A DNA stretch of 64,000 bases, taken from assembly GCA_032622095.1 (NCBI GenBank), contig CP136066.1, positions 144,241,559 to 144,305,558 on the forward strand, written 5' to 3'. Below are positions 1-11,234 of this stretch, in pieces. Each line of letters starts with the position of its first letter. The first letter of the stretch is position 1. Source of the stretch: Siphonodentalium dalli (Eukaryota > Mollusca > Scaphopoda > Gadilida > Siphonodentaliidae). The translations under genes and the position numbers were made by a program. A model generated the notes under the pieces. The model had not been told where the DNA came from and did no database searches. It saw only the letters and a list, made by a program, of their open reading frames with translations.

Positions 1-260
1 TAAGACACCTGAAGTCAACGAGATGTATCTAATAAAATTCCCCGGGTCAAATTACTCATATGTACACGTTTTCAGCTCCGATGATCCAACCGTTTGATCG
101 CCTCTGTATATGGCCAATATATATAAAACAATAATTATTAGTTCCCTTTAAGACATCTAATGCGAACGGGACCTATCTAACAATGCTCCCCAAGTCAAAT
201 TACGCATATGTAAACAATTTCAACACCGATGGTCCAGCCGCTTGGTCGCATACAAGCGGA
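1..260. repeat. Degenerate 148-bp tandem repeat, two copies
   Basis: Two diverged copies begin near 1 and 149. Both carry TAAGACA, a GTCAAATTAC stretch and CCGATGRTCCA. The first copy probably continues beyond the left edge. The tract from 260 to 640 holds nothing I can assign. Confidence 0.6.
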
Positions 261-647
261 CAAACAAACGAACAAACAAAATTGAGTTTTATTAGTATAG
301 ATTAAGGAATTAGTTACACAAGATAGGTAGTATGCAATACCTACACCGATATGTGCATGTACAGACAAACGCAAAACAAATAAATGCACATACGTCATTG
401 AGGTATCCGATATGATGCAGATATATACATGTGCAGATCATTGTTATTTGACATCTATTAATTTTCACTAATATTTTTCACGTATTTTGACTCATTAAGA
501 TGGAGTTGACTTATCAATTTTTATTTATAACACCTGTTGATTTTCATTTGACGTATTTTAGACCAAAACGGCCACCCATATCATTTGTCATCCGCTCTCG
601 ACCGGAATGCTATCTTTGTCTCGGTCGGGCAACTAAAGTAAAACAAT

Positions 648-911
648 ACGCACTGTCACTAACTCGTGGCCATATATTGGATCCACCAGGTCCGGTTCCG
701 TGGTTTTAGTGCTACAGGTCAAAGTTTTGGAGTAGCAATATGGAAGTCATGAATAATTCAAAAGCTCCATATGTGGAAATGCTACTCCAAAACTTTGACC
801 AGTAGCACTAAAACCACGGAACCGGAGCTGGAAGAATCTCTGAAACCACGGAACGGAACTGGATGAATCCAATACGGCCGTGACCCAGTGACATCGCTTA
901 TTACTGTCATT
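648..911. mobile_element. Foldback MITE, 'ACTGAGTCGCGGCC' family, copy 1
   Basis: The two arms are inverted copies: a block beginning near GTGGCCATATTGGATCC and reading through TTTTAGTGCTACAGGTCAAA is mirrored on the right by TTTGACCAGTAGCACTAAAA and CCAATACGGCC. The right arm has an extra internal duplication of the CCACGGAAC segment, which is also present (mirrored) in the copy near 53.9 kb. There is no coding capacity, so this is a non-autonomous element. Related copies lie at 1040, 30985, 34068, 35584 and 53885. Confidence 0.8.
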
Positions 912-1039
912 CTCCATGTAGGCTGCATGCACTTCAACGTTGCACTGAAATTGACTGAATCATCGCATCTCACGTGTTTTTTTCCGATTCTTTCGCAACT
1001 TATGAGTTTCTGTAATTTGGTGTCGTCCTGTGATAAGTC

Positions 1040-1192
1040 CTGCAACTGAGTCACGACCATTTTGGATCCATCCAGTTTCTGGAGGTGAATTGTTGAATAT
1101 TCACGAATTCCATATATGAAATGCACTTCCAGGACTTTGACCTGTAGCACTTAAACCGCGGAACGGGGGGCTGGATAAAGTCAATATGGCTG
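1040..1192. mobile_element. Foldback MITE, 'ACTGAGTCGCGGCC' family, diverged copy 2
   Basis: Contains CAACTGAGTCACGACCATTT, then the family core (GAATATTCACGAATTCCATA) and TTTGACCTGTAGCACTTAAA. It carries an uninterrupted GCACTTAAACCGCGGAACGG site. The copy at 35584 has the same site interrupted by a TTAA-MITE, so this one serves as an empty-site paralog. Confidence 0.7.
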
Positions 1193-1241
1193 ATCTTGCT
1201 TTTTGCTGGTCGGTATATAATGAACTCTATACATAGTATAC

Positions 1242-1353
1242 CTGGCTTCTTTCCAAACTTCTCGTAAAACCCAAGCGTCAAGTCGCAATCAGATCTGACC
1301 AAACACACCACAAGGAATAAGATGACAAGGACAAACAGCAGGAAGAATATCAT
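1242..1353 (-). CDS. Signal-peptide first exon of a gene running off the left edge
   Basis: A minus-strand ATG at 1353 opens 37 codons plus one nucleotide. It starts MIFFLLFVLVILFLVVCLVR, a very hydrophobic stretch typical of a cleaved signal peptide, followed by SDCDLTLGFYEKFGKKP. The reading ends at CCAG|GTATAC, a good donor in phase 1, the usual phase for signal-peptide exons of secreted modular animal proteins. Later exons would lie to the left, beyond the window. The product is unrecognised. A foldback MITE sits just inside the proposed intron. The hydrophobic segment and donor are seen directly; that this is an expressed exon is inference. Confidence 0.5.
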
Positions 1354-1429
1354 GTCGTCTGCTTCGTTTATTCAAGCGAAATGTGCTGTATAAGGAGAAA
1401 ATGTTATTATCGAATATCTATATCTGTAT

Positions 1430-2640
1430 ATATGCGAATGTCTGTCTGTCTGTCTGCATGTGTTCTATAGAAACTTTTTACGAGGAAGATAATGGCGCGG
1501 GTTAGAATTTTCTAAAATGACGCTGTTGTTGTCAGTGGACAGAAAGGGGGGGGGGGCAGCAATGTTTTTTCGACGATTTCCACCCAACTTATACAAGGAA
1601 TATAATCGTGTGATTTTAAGACGCCAAATTGGTGCCATTAGGACCAGAGATGGGGGGGGGGGGGGGCAATATATTTGATAAGAATTTGTTTAATCCCGAT
1701 TACCACGAAACTCATACATCATAATCTCCATGATGTCAGGAGTCTAAAGTTTGAATTTTAAGCTGTCAAAAGTGGAGTCATTTGAATCAGGGGAGCACTG
1801 AAGGGGAGAGGGGAACCAAAATTAAAAAAAATATTATTTAGCGCCGATTTCCACTAAATTGACACACATTCTTCTCCGTGATACAAGGAATCTAATCATG
1901 TGATTTAAAAACGCCAAATTGGTGCTGTTTGGACGAGAGATGGAGGGGGGGGGGGGCACTAAATTTGATAAGAATTTGTTTAATCGCCGATTACCACCAA
2001 ACTTATACATAATCATCTCCATGCTATCAGGAGTTTAATTGCGTGGTTTAAAGGCGTCAAATGTGACCGTTCAAGTCAGGGGCGCATGGACGGGGAGGGG
2101 GATACCAAAATTGATAAAAAATTAATTTTTGCGCTGATTTCCACAAAATTGCTACATATTCTTCTCCGTATAACGAGGAATCTATAATCGTATGGTTTAA
2201 ATATGCCAACTTGATGCCGTTTTGAGAGAGAACGGGGCACTAAATTTGATACTTATTTGTTTATACGCAGATTTCCACCAATTTGATATATAGTCATCTT
2301 CATAATGAATCTAATTGTGTGGTCTAAATATTTCAAAAGTGGCGCCACTTGAGTCAGGGATAGGGAGGGGATCGAGGGTAACAAAAACTGATAAAAATAT
2401 GTTTTGCGCCAATTTCCACCAAATTATTACAGGTTCTACTCCAATGATACGAAGGATCAAATCGCGTGGGTCAAAGCCTATATTTACGAATGTCTGTCTG
2501 TTATATATAACTTCACGGTGGAAACATCTAGATGGAACCAAATGGGCTAACGTGATAACTTTAGGAGGAAGATAATGGTGCGGGTTAAAAAAAATTTAAA
2601 GTGACGCTGTTAGTTTCAGGGGAAGAAAAGGGGGAGGTGC
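1430..2640. repeat. Degenerate ~145-bp tandem repeat block with poly-G tracts
   Basis: The phrase 'GATTTCCACNAAATT...ATA' recurs near 1575, 1700, 1848, 1990, 2137, 2272 and 2412, usually followed by GTGTGATTTAAARRCGCCAAA and a G-rich run. The block is bracketed by two related pieces (GAGGAAGATAATGGCGCGGG near 1481 and GGAGGAAGATAATGGTGCGG near 2563), each preceded by a TGTCTGTCTG stretch. Short open frames inside are products of the periodicity. Confidence 0.65.
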
Positions 2641-3491
2641 AGCAAATATGATGAAATATATTTGTCATCGATTTCCACGAAACGTATACATACTCCTCTC
2701 CATGATATGGCACCGTTCGAGTCATGTGTGCACGTATGGGGAGAGGGACAACACAATTAAAAAAAACCCCCACTTTTCAGGATCCTACAATACTGGAATT
2801 CTGATAAGGGGACATCTGCCCGATACAGAAGATTTATTTTATTTTTAGATCAGACTCATAACCTAACATAAGCAACTTAAAATATCGCTCTGTGTCGGTC
2901 ACATGTAGCTGATATATGGTAACATTTATTTTAAACTGAAACTAATTAGCCAGTATAGCACCATGGACAGAGGAGACCCGGTCATTTCTTTAAAACATCT
3001 GTATATTCATGGAGATATAATGATAACCAGTTGTCCTCAAAATCATAGATTGATTTATACACATCTATTAGACTGACAAAACGACTACTGATTAATTTAT
3101 AATGTGCTACCATCCCGGCGGTTGTCAGAAACCAGTTGGATATGGTTCAAGGGGGTACAGTTAGAAATTCGAAAGTGGACACCCCCTCCTAACGCGGAGA
3201 CCATCTATAGTCACGTCACTGCAATGGGTCGACAATGCGTCTATAGCAGTATCTACTCACAACAACAACCTGTCATTAATGCAGTGAACAAAGTTGTTAG
3301 TGAAAAGATTGGCCTTCCGTATTTATCTAAGTGCTAGAAGCCGCCTCGCGAATTTGAACATAAACCCGACTTAAACTGAGAACTTTGTATATTTGCCGAT
3401 AATATCTTGCAATAAATAGGTTAACGCATAGCTGACTGCAATTTCGTGAACTCATGAACCTTTGAGTGATAAATCGTAGTGAAAGCTTACC
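2641..3491. other. Unassigned intergenic stretch
   Basis: No repeat structure or supported exon seen. A plus frame of about 77 codons near 3104-3337 lacks an ATG and has no recognisable domain. Confidence 0.4.
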
Positions 3492-3578
3492 GGTCAATGG
3501 GACACATCTACCCGACCAAATCGCTGTCGCTATAGGTGCATGCATTGAAAGTACCCAAGTGACCGTAACGATGTTCAT
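3492..3578 (-). CDS. Possible first exon with signal-like N-terminus
   Basis: A minus-strand ATG at 3578 reads MNIVTVTWVLSMHAPIATAI and then WSGRCVPLT. It stops in phase 1 at a strong donor, ACCG|GTAAGC. The N-terminus is mildly hydrophobic and could be a signal peptide. No following exon could be placed, and the region between this and the 1353 exon is repeat-filled, so the call rests only on the ATG, the donor and the phase. It may be chance. Confidence 0.25.
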
Positions 3579-3698
3579 CGATCAACCCGTACCCATCGGA
3601 CGAGTATCGCAAACTCGCTATTAATACACACTGGTGTGGTCACACATATAAAATAATATCAAAGCGCTTTACAGACAAACAACATTAATACACGGTAA

Positions 3699-3990
3699 GC
3701 CCATATAAAAATGTACCTGGGTAAATCTTGGTGTTTACCTAGGTATACCCCGGTACATATAGGTATTACCCTGGTTCCACCCAGGTCACACCCAGGTAAA
3801 TCAGGGATTTATATAGATTTACCCAGGTGTTTTCTATATATGTTAGGTATAAACCCCAGTTTACCCGGGTTTTTACGGATTTACACCCAGGTATTTACAC
3901 CAGGTATTTACACCCAGGTATTTACACCAGGGTTTCGCCCAGGTATTTACTACAGTGTTCACCCGGATATATACACCTGTGGTATTTTGT
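3699..3990 (+). repeat. ACCCAGGT/TTTACACC minisatellite with a shared terminal sequence
   Basis: Begins with CCCATATAAAAATGTACCTG and continues with irregular CCCAGGTATTTACAC-type units. The same terminal sequence appears in reverse complement at the right end of the minisatellite near 17840, so both belong to one element family rather than being independent expansions. Confidence 0.7.
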
Positions 3991-4005
3991 TAAACTGTAT
4001 AATCT

Positions 4006-5660
4006 GCATTGAAGTCACCTTATTAACCCTTTCTATATTACAGCACCATTGGCGTGTAGTTACCTTATTAACCATTCTATATTAAATCATTAATTGACAG
4101 GTAGTTACCTTATTAACCCTTTCTATATTAAAATATCATTGATGTGTAGTTACAATGTTAACCCTTTCTATAGTATAGCATCATTGGCGGGTAGTTGGCT
4201 CCTTAACTCTGTATATACCAAAGTATCATTGTCGTATATAGTTACCTTATTAACCCTTTCTATACTAAGTACCGTTGGCGTGTAGTTGCCTTATTAACCC
4301 TTTCTATATTAAAGCATTAATTGACAGGTAGTTACCTTATTAACCCTTTCTATACTAAGTATCATTGGTGAGTAGTTGCATTATTAACCCTTTCTATATT
4401 AAAGCGCCATTGGCGGGTAGTTACCTTATTAACCATTTATGTATTAAAGCATCATTGACGTGTAGTTACCTTATTATAACCCTCTCTATATTAAAGCATC
4501 ATTATTGCTGGGTAGTTATCTTATTAACCCGTTCTATACTAAGTATCATTGGTGAGTAGTTACAGTATTAACCCTTTCTATATTAAAGCATCATTGACGT
4601 GAAGTTACCTTATTAACCATTTCTGTATTAAAGCAGCATTGACATGTAGTTGTTAACCCTTTCTATATTAAAGCATCGTTGACGGGTAGTTGCCTAATTA
4701 ACCCTCTATATACTAAAGTATCATTGTCGTGTAGTTACCTTACCAACCCTTTCTATACTAAGTATCATTGGCGTGTAGTTACCTTATTAACCTTTTCTAT
4801 ATTAAAGCATTAATTGACAGGTAGTTACATTAAACAACCCTTTCTATACTAAGTATCATTGGTGAGTAGTTACATTATAAACCATTTCTATATTAAAGCG
4901 CCATTGACGGGTAATTACCTTATTAACCATTTTTGTATCAAAGCATCATTGACGTGCAGTTACCATATTATAACACTTTCTATATTAAAGCATCATTGAC
5001 TGATAGTTACCATATTAACCCTTTCTATATTAAAGCACCATTGGCGTGTAATTACCTTATTAACCCTTTCTACGTTGAAGCAATAATTGACAGGCAGTTA
5101 CCTTATTAACCCTTTTTATAATGAGTATCATTGGCGATTAGTTACATTATTAACCCTTTCTACAATAAAGCATCATTGACATGTAGTTATCATAGTAGCC
5201 AGTTATATATTAAAGCATCATGGACGGTAGTTACCATATTAACCCTTTCTATATTAAAGCACCATTGGCGTGTAATTACCATATTAACCCTTTCTATATT
5301 AAAACATCATTGACGTGTAGTTACCCTATTAGCCCTTTCTATATTTAAGCATCATTGACGTGTAGAACTTTATCTTATTAACCCTTTCTTTATTAAAGCA
5401 TCATTGACATGTAGTTACCTTAGTAGCCATTTCTACACTAAAGCATTATTGACGGGTAGTTACCTTATTAACCCTTTCTATATTAAAGCATCATTGACAA
5501 GAAGTTAAATTATTAACCTTCTATAATAAGTATCATTGCCGTGTAGTTAGTTACCTTATAAAACCTTTCTATATTAAGACGTCGATCATTGACGGGTAGT
5601 TGTTACCTTATTAATCATTTATGTATTCAAGCATCATTGACGAGTAGTTACCTTATTACT
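4006..5660. repeat. 46-bp minisatellite, about 36 copies
   Basis: Units of the form GTAGTTACCTTATTAACCCT followed by TTCTATATTAAAGCATCATT and GACGT repeat head to tail with moderate divergence and small indels. Some variants carry TAAGTATCATTGG in place of AAAGCATCATTGA. Several short open frames result from the repeat. I see no transposon termini. Confidence 0.9.
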
Positions 5661-6370
5661 TGAAGTTTATTATGACAGTATGACAATACACTACCCCGGA
5701 CAAATGAAGCAATATCATACTTTATCTAACAGCCTAGCTATAATTAGTGAACATTAAACTGACAAACAGACAATTTTCAGGGCCATTATTTAATATTAAA
5801 GGGATACAAAATAAAGAGATTTCTAATTATCAGTAAGAATTATTCTCTAAGTGATACTTATTATTTCAATAAATGATTGCATATACTATAGTAGACCATA
5901 TACCAACAGGAAAATATTAGTGAATACAATTATTGTGTTTCAAAATTCGTTTCGTTTCGTTTCTGCAGCCAAATTACAATCTTAACTTTTAGTTATCGTT
6001 CTTCAAAATGAAGCGCGGATAATTCTTTGTGGTATTTTGAGTTAATTTTGTCGCGAATCAACGCGGATTGACAGAAGGAAATGGTGTATTGGCTACAAAC
6101 GGATAAACTGTGGACTTATATATAAGATTCGCCGATTTCTCCCCATGGATGTGCGCAAATATCGAAAAAGACTGAATTTCATGTGACAAAAAATATTTCA
6201 ATTCCCGGAACAGTAAGAATTAAGCTGCGATAACGAAACGGATCAACTATAGTATTGAACAGTACCTCAGCTACCTGGCCATAACCAGAATATTTTCTCA
6301 AAATTGAATTTGTGGTACCGGTACAATCATGATGTAGTGCCAGTGGCCTGCTCATAATGCACCTGTCCAG
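5661..6370. other. Unassigned AT-rich stretch
   Basis: No supported gene or clear repeat between the minisatellite and the LINE remnant. A short TTTCGTTTCG duplication near 5950 is the only local feature. Confidence 0.4.
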
Positions 6371-6899
6371 AAGAAGAAGAATTGAGAAGTTTGAAGATCA
6401 TGGACTACGCAGACACCATCTGGGACCCCTACCAACAAAATCACATCGACAAGCTGGAAAGAATCCAGCATAGAGCAGCCCGTTTCATTAAAAGAGACTA
6501 TAAGAGCAAAGAAGATGGATATATGACCAAGATCCTCTACGAGCTAGATTTACCAACATTGCAGAAACGGCGGAAAATAAATCGGCTGGGATTCATGAGT
6601 AAGGTGGTGGGTGGATTGGTCCCGGCTATACCACCTAATCAATACTTTACACCCGAAACAAGGCGTCTTAGATCGCAGAGCAAAGTTCTGACAGGCTACG
6701 TCCCCAGCCAAATTCCTCGGCACCTAATTTAAAGGAACAACAGTCAGTGCTACGAGGCTATACCATACGTGTCAGCTCAGTTCGCTAATTCCACATTTGT
6801 TCGAACTATATGCGACTGGAATCAGCTGGAGGAATCCTTAATCCTACAACAACAGCCTGTGGATTCCTTCAAGAGTGCGCTGAAGGAAAAGATCTGAGA
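6371..6899 (+). pseudogene. 5'-truncated LINE reverse-transcriptase C-terminus (Jockey/CR1-like)
   Basis: One frame reads through MDYADTIWDPYQQNHIDKLE and RIQHRAARFIKRDYKSKEDG, the conserved segment downstream of the polymerase domain in Jockey/CR1-type non-LTR retrotransposons (YADTIWDP...LERIQHRAARFI). An in-frame TAA at 6730-6732 breaks it. The same frame then stays open through CDWNQLEESLILQQQPVDSF to a TGA at 6895-6897. There is no coding upstream of about 6370 (in-frame TAA just before), consistent with the 5' truncation usual for LINE copies. The remnant cannot make an active enzyme. Family identification is from residue pattern only. Confidence 0.85.
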
Positions 6900-7140
6900 C
6901 TCTCTCGCCCGCTGCGAAATTACCATAATTGGGATCTGCAGCGTAACCATTCAGATTCAGATTGATCCACGATAGTAAGGGGTCAGTACATGTAGTAAGT
7001 ACTGATAGTGATAAGCCTGCTGTACAATAATACTACTTTTGCTGTTTTACTGGTCTTGACTGAGTACTGTGTCAATGTGACATTGTTAATTCAGTTCCAC
7101 TCTAATGTACATTAACTGGCAATGATGCATCTGACGCTAT

Positions 7141-7375
7141 TAAAGGCACCGGTAATCCCTAAATACCAGGAGGAAGCGGCGTAGAAACTTGGTACAACAG
7201 TTGTTACACGACAAAGAAAATTATCAACAAGCTTAGTGAGCGTCATCATCAAATTTGCAAATTAAAACACGGCAATGGTAAATTGGTAATCCCTACATAC
7301 CAGGAGGACAAGGCATTGAAACTTGGGACAACAGTTGTTACACGGCAAAGAAATTTAAAACACACTGTGCACAGA
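7141..7375. repeat. ~133-bp direct repeat, two copies
   Basis: GGTAATCCCTAAATACCAGG (7151) and GGTAATCCCTACATACCAGG (7283) each lead into an ACTTGGNACAACAGTTGTTA segment and a GACAAAGAAA-like end. Possibly part of the 3' untranslated region of the preceding LINE remnant. Confidence 0.7.
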
Positions 7376-7661
7376 TGAATGTTTATACATGTACTGTGCA
7401 GTCGAGATCACCTGGACTACAAATATTTGAGGATTATACTATTTGATGAGTAGATGCGTGACTGATAAAAGAATTAGAGACTCCATATTTACTCGGAAGA
7501 TAACAGTATACGATGCCATACAGTTGTTCCATAACACCTCAACCTTTGGTGGATATTAACAGTAAAACTAATGAAAATGATGAAAGCCAGACTCAACATC
7601 AAGACAACATGTGCATGCATAAGTGACAGTTCAATGATTTTGACTCCATCAGATGATATTT

Positions 7662-8042
7662 AAGCGACACCAATTTTTAAGTCTGGTTTACGATGTGGGG
7701 AGAAAAAAAGTAGATGCAGGAGGGAAAAAAATAAAAATAAAAAAGATTGTCCCCCCAATTTATATCAAGTAAATCGTGGAATTTTACATAAATTTTACAA
7801 AAATTGTGAAAAAATGTTTTTGAATGAAATTCTGTTCAAACCAAACAAGACATATCTTGTCATGAAATACATGAAAATATGGATCTGTAAATGATCATAA
7901 GCAGAACCGGATGCGACAGCACATGAAAATCAGTACGCGTGTAAAATATTTTGGGACAAAAAAATTAAAAAAAAATTTCATGAAATGGAAACAAAGTTGT
8001 AGGAGGTGTTCGTAAACCAGACTTAAAAATTGGTGTCGCCTT
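7662..8042. mobile_element. TIR MITE, 'GCGACACCAATTTTTAAGTC' family, copy 1
   Basis: Starts GCGACACCAATTTTTAAGTC and ends with the inverted GACTTAAAAATTGGTGTCGC. The interior holds A-rich blocks and GTGCTGTCGCATCCGG-like sequence (reverse strand). The copy at 15015 is in the opposite orientation. Flanks suggest a TA target, but this is not certain. No coding capacity. Confidence 0.85.
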
Positions 8043-8225
8043 AGGCTCATGTTAACACAGGATCACATATTCTCAAAATAATTGTCTCCCTCAAGTTGGC
8101 CTCAACCATACTAGTATTTATATTTGATAGAACCTCAGTGAGACCATGTTGAAAATTACCATCAATGCAGTTCCAGTGTTGACGCAACGCGGTCATGTTA
8201 CTTCAAACCAGTTGCAATGTTCCTT

Positions 8226-8919
8226 AGGCCAAAGAAAAAAGATACTATGTTTCCGTACATCGACCGACCCTAAAAATAACCTGCCGACCCTAAACTTTTT
8301 ATTGATATTTTGAGAAAAAGTCAAAATTTCGCAATTTTAATTTCCTGAGAGTGGATCTCCTGCCTGCTTTATGTCTTGTTTGGGACTTATGGAACACTAT
8401 CAACAGACATGGTGGGTGTGTATCTGTATATATACATGTAAAGAGGTTATCACTGCATATATTAGGGGTATACATGTACTAGTTGCTACTGTTTCCAAAA
8501 ACCAGGCATGCTCGGTGGGTGTACTGGCTACCCCCAGACAATGGGATGTAATCGTCACAATACATGTACGGTATAATGGCGGTATTATTGGTAAAATTCT
8601 TATAAAAAGTTAGTGACATCAATTTTGTACCAAGTTTATAGCCAAATTTATGAAAATGTGGTATTAGATATAATAAAAAACATACGTAAGCATGAAGTAA
8701 GTTTGATTTTTTATCAATCTTAATGTATATTTCCACTGTGTTGATCAAGTAATACTTTCCCCATGGCACGGGTTGGCATTTTATGTCACTTTGGTCGAGG
8801 TAGTTCAATATTTCTGCAGCTGGATAAAAAATATCAAAATAAAATAAAATAAAAAAAATTCCCTACCTACCTACCCTAAATTTTTTTACCGGAAACATAC
8901 AATCTTTTTTCTTTGGCCT
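8226..8919. mobile_element. ~690-bp TIR DNA element (GGCCAAAGAAAAAAGAT)
   Basis: Left terminus GGCCAAAGAAAAAAGATACT is mirrored by ATCTTTTTTCTTTGGCC at the right, with inner CCGACCCTAAA and CCTACCCTAAAT also in inverted positions. A plus frame at 8371-8613 and its antisense have no recognisable domain, so I treat the element as non-autonomous. Confidence 0.7.
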
Positions 8920-8963
8920 TTAGCATGGTAATTCGTGAAAATAAATGTCAATGCAACTTACTC

Positions 8964-9080
8964 TCAGGCTCCAAATAAAAGTGCAGGCCCAAATAATAGT
9001 GTGGGGGGGGGGGGGGAAATTCCATTGAAAGTTAATAAAAGTACAGACCTAAATAATAGTGCAGGGGGAACTCTGAGCAA
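8964..9080. repeat. Poly-G-bearing AATAAAAGTGCAG repeat, copies a and b
   Basis: CAAATAAAAGTGCAGGCCCA leads to a 14-nt G run, and a second related unit (AATAAAAGTACAGACCTAAA) ends in GCAGGGGGAACTC. A third copy at 9788-9850 ends in a 20-nt G run. Confidence 0.65.
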
Positions 9081-9343
9081 AACATCAACTGTGGTTAACC
9101 AAATAATTTTTATAGCAGGTTCAGGTATACGAGTCAACATGTAGTACAGGTACATGTATGTATCATGTGGTGTTTTTTTGGTTTGCCACATACTTGAATA
9201 TGTACTACTCTTGAGTGCCTAATGTACGATTATTAAAATCGAGGTAAAATTCCCACCTGTACGATCGTTATTTGGTCCTGTACGTTTATTAAATTAACCA
9301 AAAGAAATAATTCACCAATCTTAAATTGTGTTATTCATATAAG

Positions 9344-9480
9344 AAATGAACGGCGGTTTCAATGCGGTCATGGGGTTTTGACCGCGAGAAAAAATCAGCA
9401 AACTTCGGGGTTCATGCAGAGTTTGCTGATTTTTTTAACGCGGTCAAAACCCATGACCACGTTGAATCCGCCGTTTATTA
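9344..9480. repeat. Foldback palindrome (AACGGCGGTTTCAATGCGGTC)
   Basis: The left arm, AACGGCGGTTTCAATGCGGT then CATGGGGTTTTGACCGCG, pairs with the right arm CGCGGTCAAAACCCATGACC then CCGCCGTTTATT. The centre holds a further AATCAGCAAAC/GTTTGCTGATT stem. It looks like a small foldback MITE. Confidence 0.8.
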
Positions 9481-9787
9481 TTTATATTTATATACTTAAA
9501 TTCATTATGAACTAGGATTGTATGTCTTTCCCATTATTTATTCATCTATTTAAACAAACGCATGGAGTTCAGTTCAGACAGTTCGAATCCTTGTTTTTTG
9601 GAAAACCAAACATTTTGAGAATCCGTTCATGGAGAACGGAAGAAATGCAATTTCACAGTAAAGTATAAACATATGACAAAATGTCTTGTTTAGCTAGTAA
9701 CTAATGTAGACGTGTTGATCATTTTTACATCTGAATCATATAGAAATCTTGAATTTGTGCTGATTTAAATTTTCATAGCTTCAAAAT

Positions 9788-9850
9788 ATTAATAAAAGTG
9801 CAGACCCAAATAAGCACTGTGCAGGGGGGGGGGGGGGGGGGGGATTTCCC
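9788..9850. repeat. Poly-G-bearing AATAAAAGTGCAG repeat, copy c
   Basis: AATAAAAGTGCAGACCCAAA followed by CAG and about 20 consecutive G, then ATTTCCC. Related to the unit at 8964. Confidence 0.65.
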
Positions 9851-11014
9851 AAGAAAAATAATAAACGTGGATGCAGCTGGTGCATGCATATTTATTTGGA
9901 GCCCAAGAGTAAAGAGGTTGAGGTGAATGTTACATGTAAGTTGTTATTAACGAAATGGAACGATGCCTTTAATAGGTTCCACCAGCAATAAGTCGCGACT
10001 TCTTTATATTGGCCTGACAGATTGGTTTTTGTTGGCGTCATGCCTGTCGACCATTATGATGGCCACATATATTGTCATATAACAGCGATTTACGATCTGT
10101 CTTGTTGGCTCATAATATAAATTAAGAAAGTGGCCTTGTGTTCGTTCCTTGCGTAAAAAAATATTTTTTAGTACAAACGTCCTCATTGATTGTGTCCCTC
10201 GACTCCTTGTGTAATTGGTTAAGTAACTTACATGTATGTACATGTACAGACCACTCACAAATTTCTTAGAAAAGCGACCACATGTTCGAATCTACTTTGC
10301 GATTTTGGAGCAACGCATTTGTAAATGCGTTCATATTTTAACACATTTACCTTGATTTATTCACAAACAAATGTCTTGATGCAGGCCTTAAAATCCATCA
10401 GATTTTTGGCAATAATCAAAATGTTAGTGTTTCACTTTCTACAGGGAATCAAGACTTTTTACTAGAATCAAAATGAGAATCATGATTCTCAGATTCTGAT
10501 TATAAAACAATTAATGTCAACAGTGTTTATTTATGTTTATTCCATTTTGAATGGAAAACTACATCATGAATGTCCGATTCCGAACATATACATGTACACC
10601 AGGAGTGGGAAAATAACACAGAATTATTCAGATGTGAATTTAAATTAAATAAAATTATAACTAAAATTGCAAAATACACTATCGTATCGTTATTTGGGTG
10701 TTCATACTAGTATACTTTTTCGGCGCAATGATCGGTAATTTCAATGCGACTGCGATTATTCCCAATGCAGTGCATTTAATTTAAATGCTGTCATTAAGGC
10801 ATTTACAAAGTGGCGTGACACAATGCACCCTCAATGCATTTTAAATGCAACAACCGCATTTCATTGATCCACGTTGTAAAGGACATTTATTTTTAGAATA
10901 CATGTATGTACGTGTATATAACCACAAGAATAAAGAACAAATCAACTGTTTTTATTACTTTGTAAACCTCTGATGTTTCCCATACAGTATACATTTGTAT
11001 ATTATAAACCATGT
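9851..11014. other. Unassigned stretch with TACATGTA words
   Basis: No gene supported. Multiple TACATGTA/ACATGTAC words occur. A minus frame near 10004-10258 has no family resemblance. Confidence 0.35.
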
Positions 11015-11234
11015 TACAGTAATTCTAGAGCTAATTAATCGACTCCTTAACTACAGCAGAATTATGGGTAACTTTTCAGGATTTAGTCCGAAATATGGCT
11101 TGTTGCCATTCATCGGAAAGCTCTCACCGAGAGCTTTCCGATGAATGGCATCAACCCATATTTCCGAATAAATCCTGAAAAGTTACCCATAATTCTGCTG
11201 TAGTTAAGGAGTCGATTAATTAGAGCATTACTGT
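11015..11234. mobile_element. Near-perfect foldback MITE (ACAGTAATNCTCTAATTAATCG), copy 1
   Basis: The left arm runs TAATTAATCGACTCCTTAAC, TACAGCAGAATTATGGGTAA and CTTTTCAGGATT. It is mirrored on the right around a centre of GGAAAGCTCTCACCGAGAGC. Arms are about 100 bp with very little loop. The second copy lies at 12733. Confidence 0.9.

Noticed and set aside
4006-5660. TTAACCCT words suggesting interstitial telomere repeats
   Set aside because: The unit is a 46-bp minisatellite; the words are spaced 46 bp apart and do not form TTAGGG tandem arrays.
4006-5660. Regular repeats suggesting a CRISPR array
   Set aside because: There are no unique spacers: the repeat units are contiguous. The host is eukaryotic.
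8371-8613. 80-codon plus frame and overlapping 109-codon minus frame
   Set aside because: They lie inside the 8226-8919 TIR element, are antisense to each other and show no domain.
9570-9600. GTTCGAATCC resembling a tRNA B box
   Set aside because: No A box, anticodon stem or acceptor stem can be placed around it. No tRNA was found elsewhere either.
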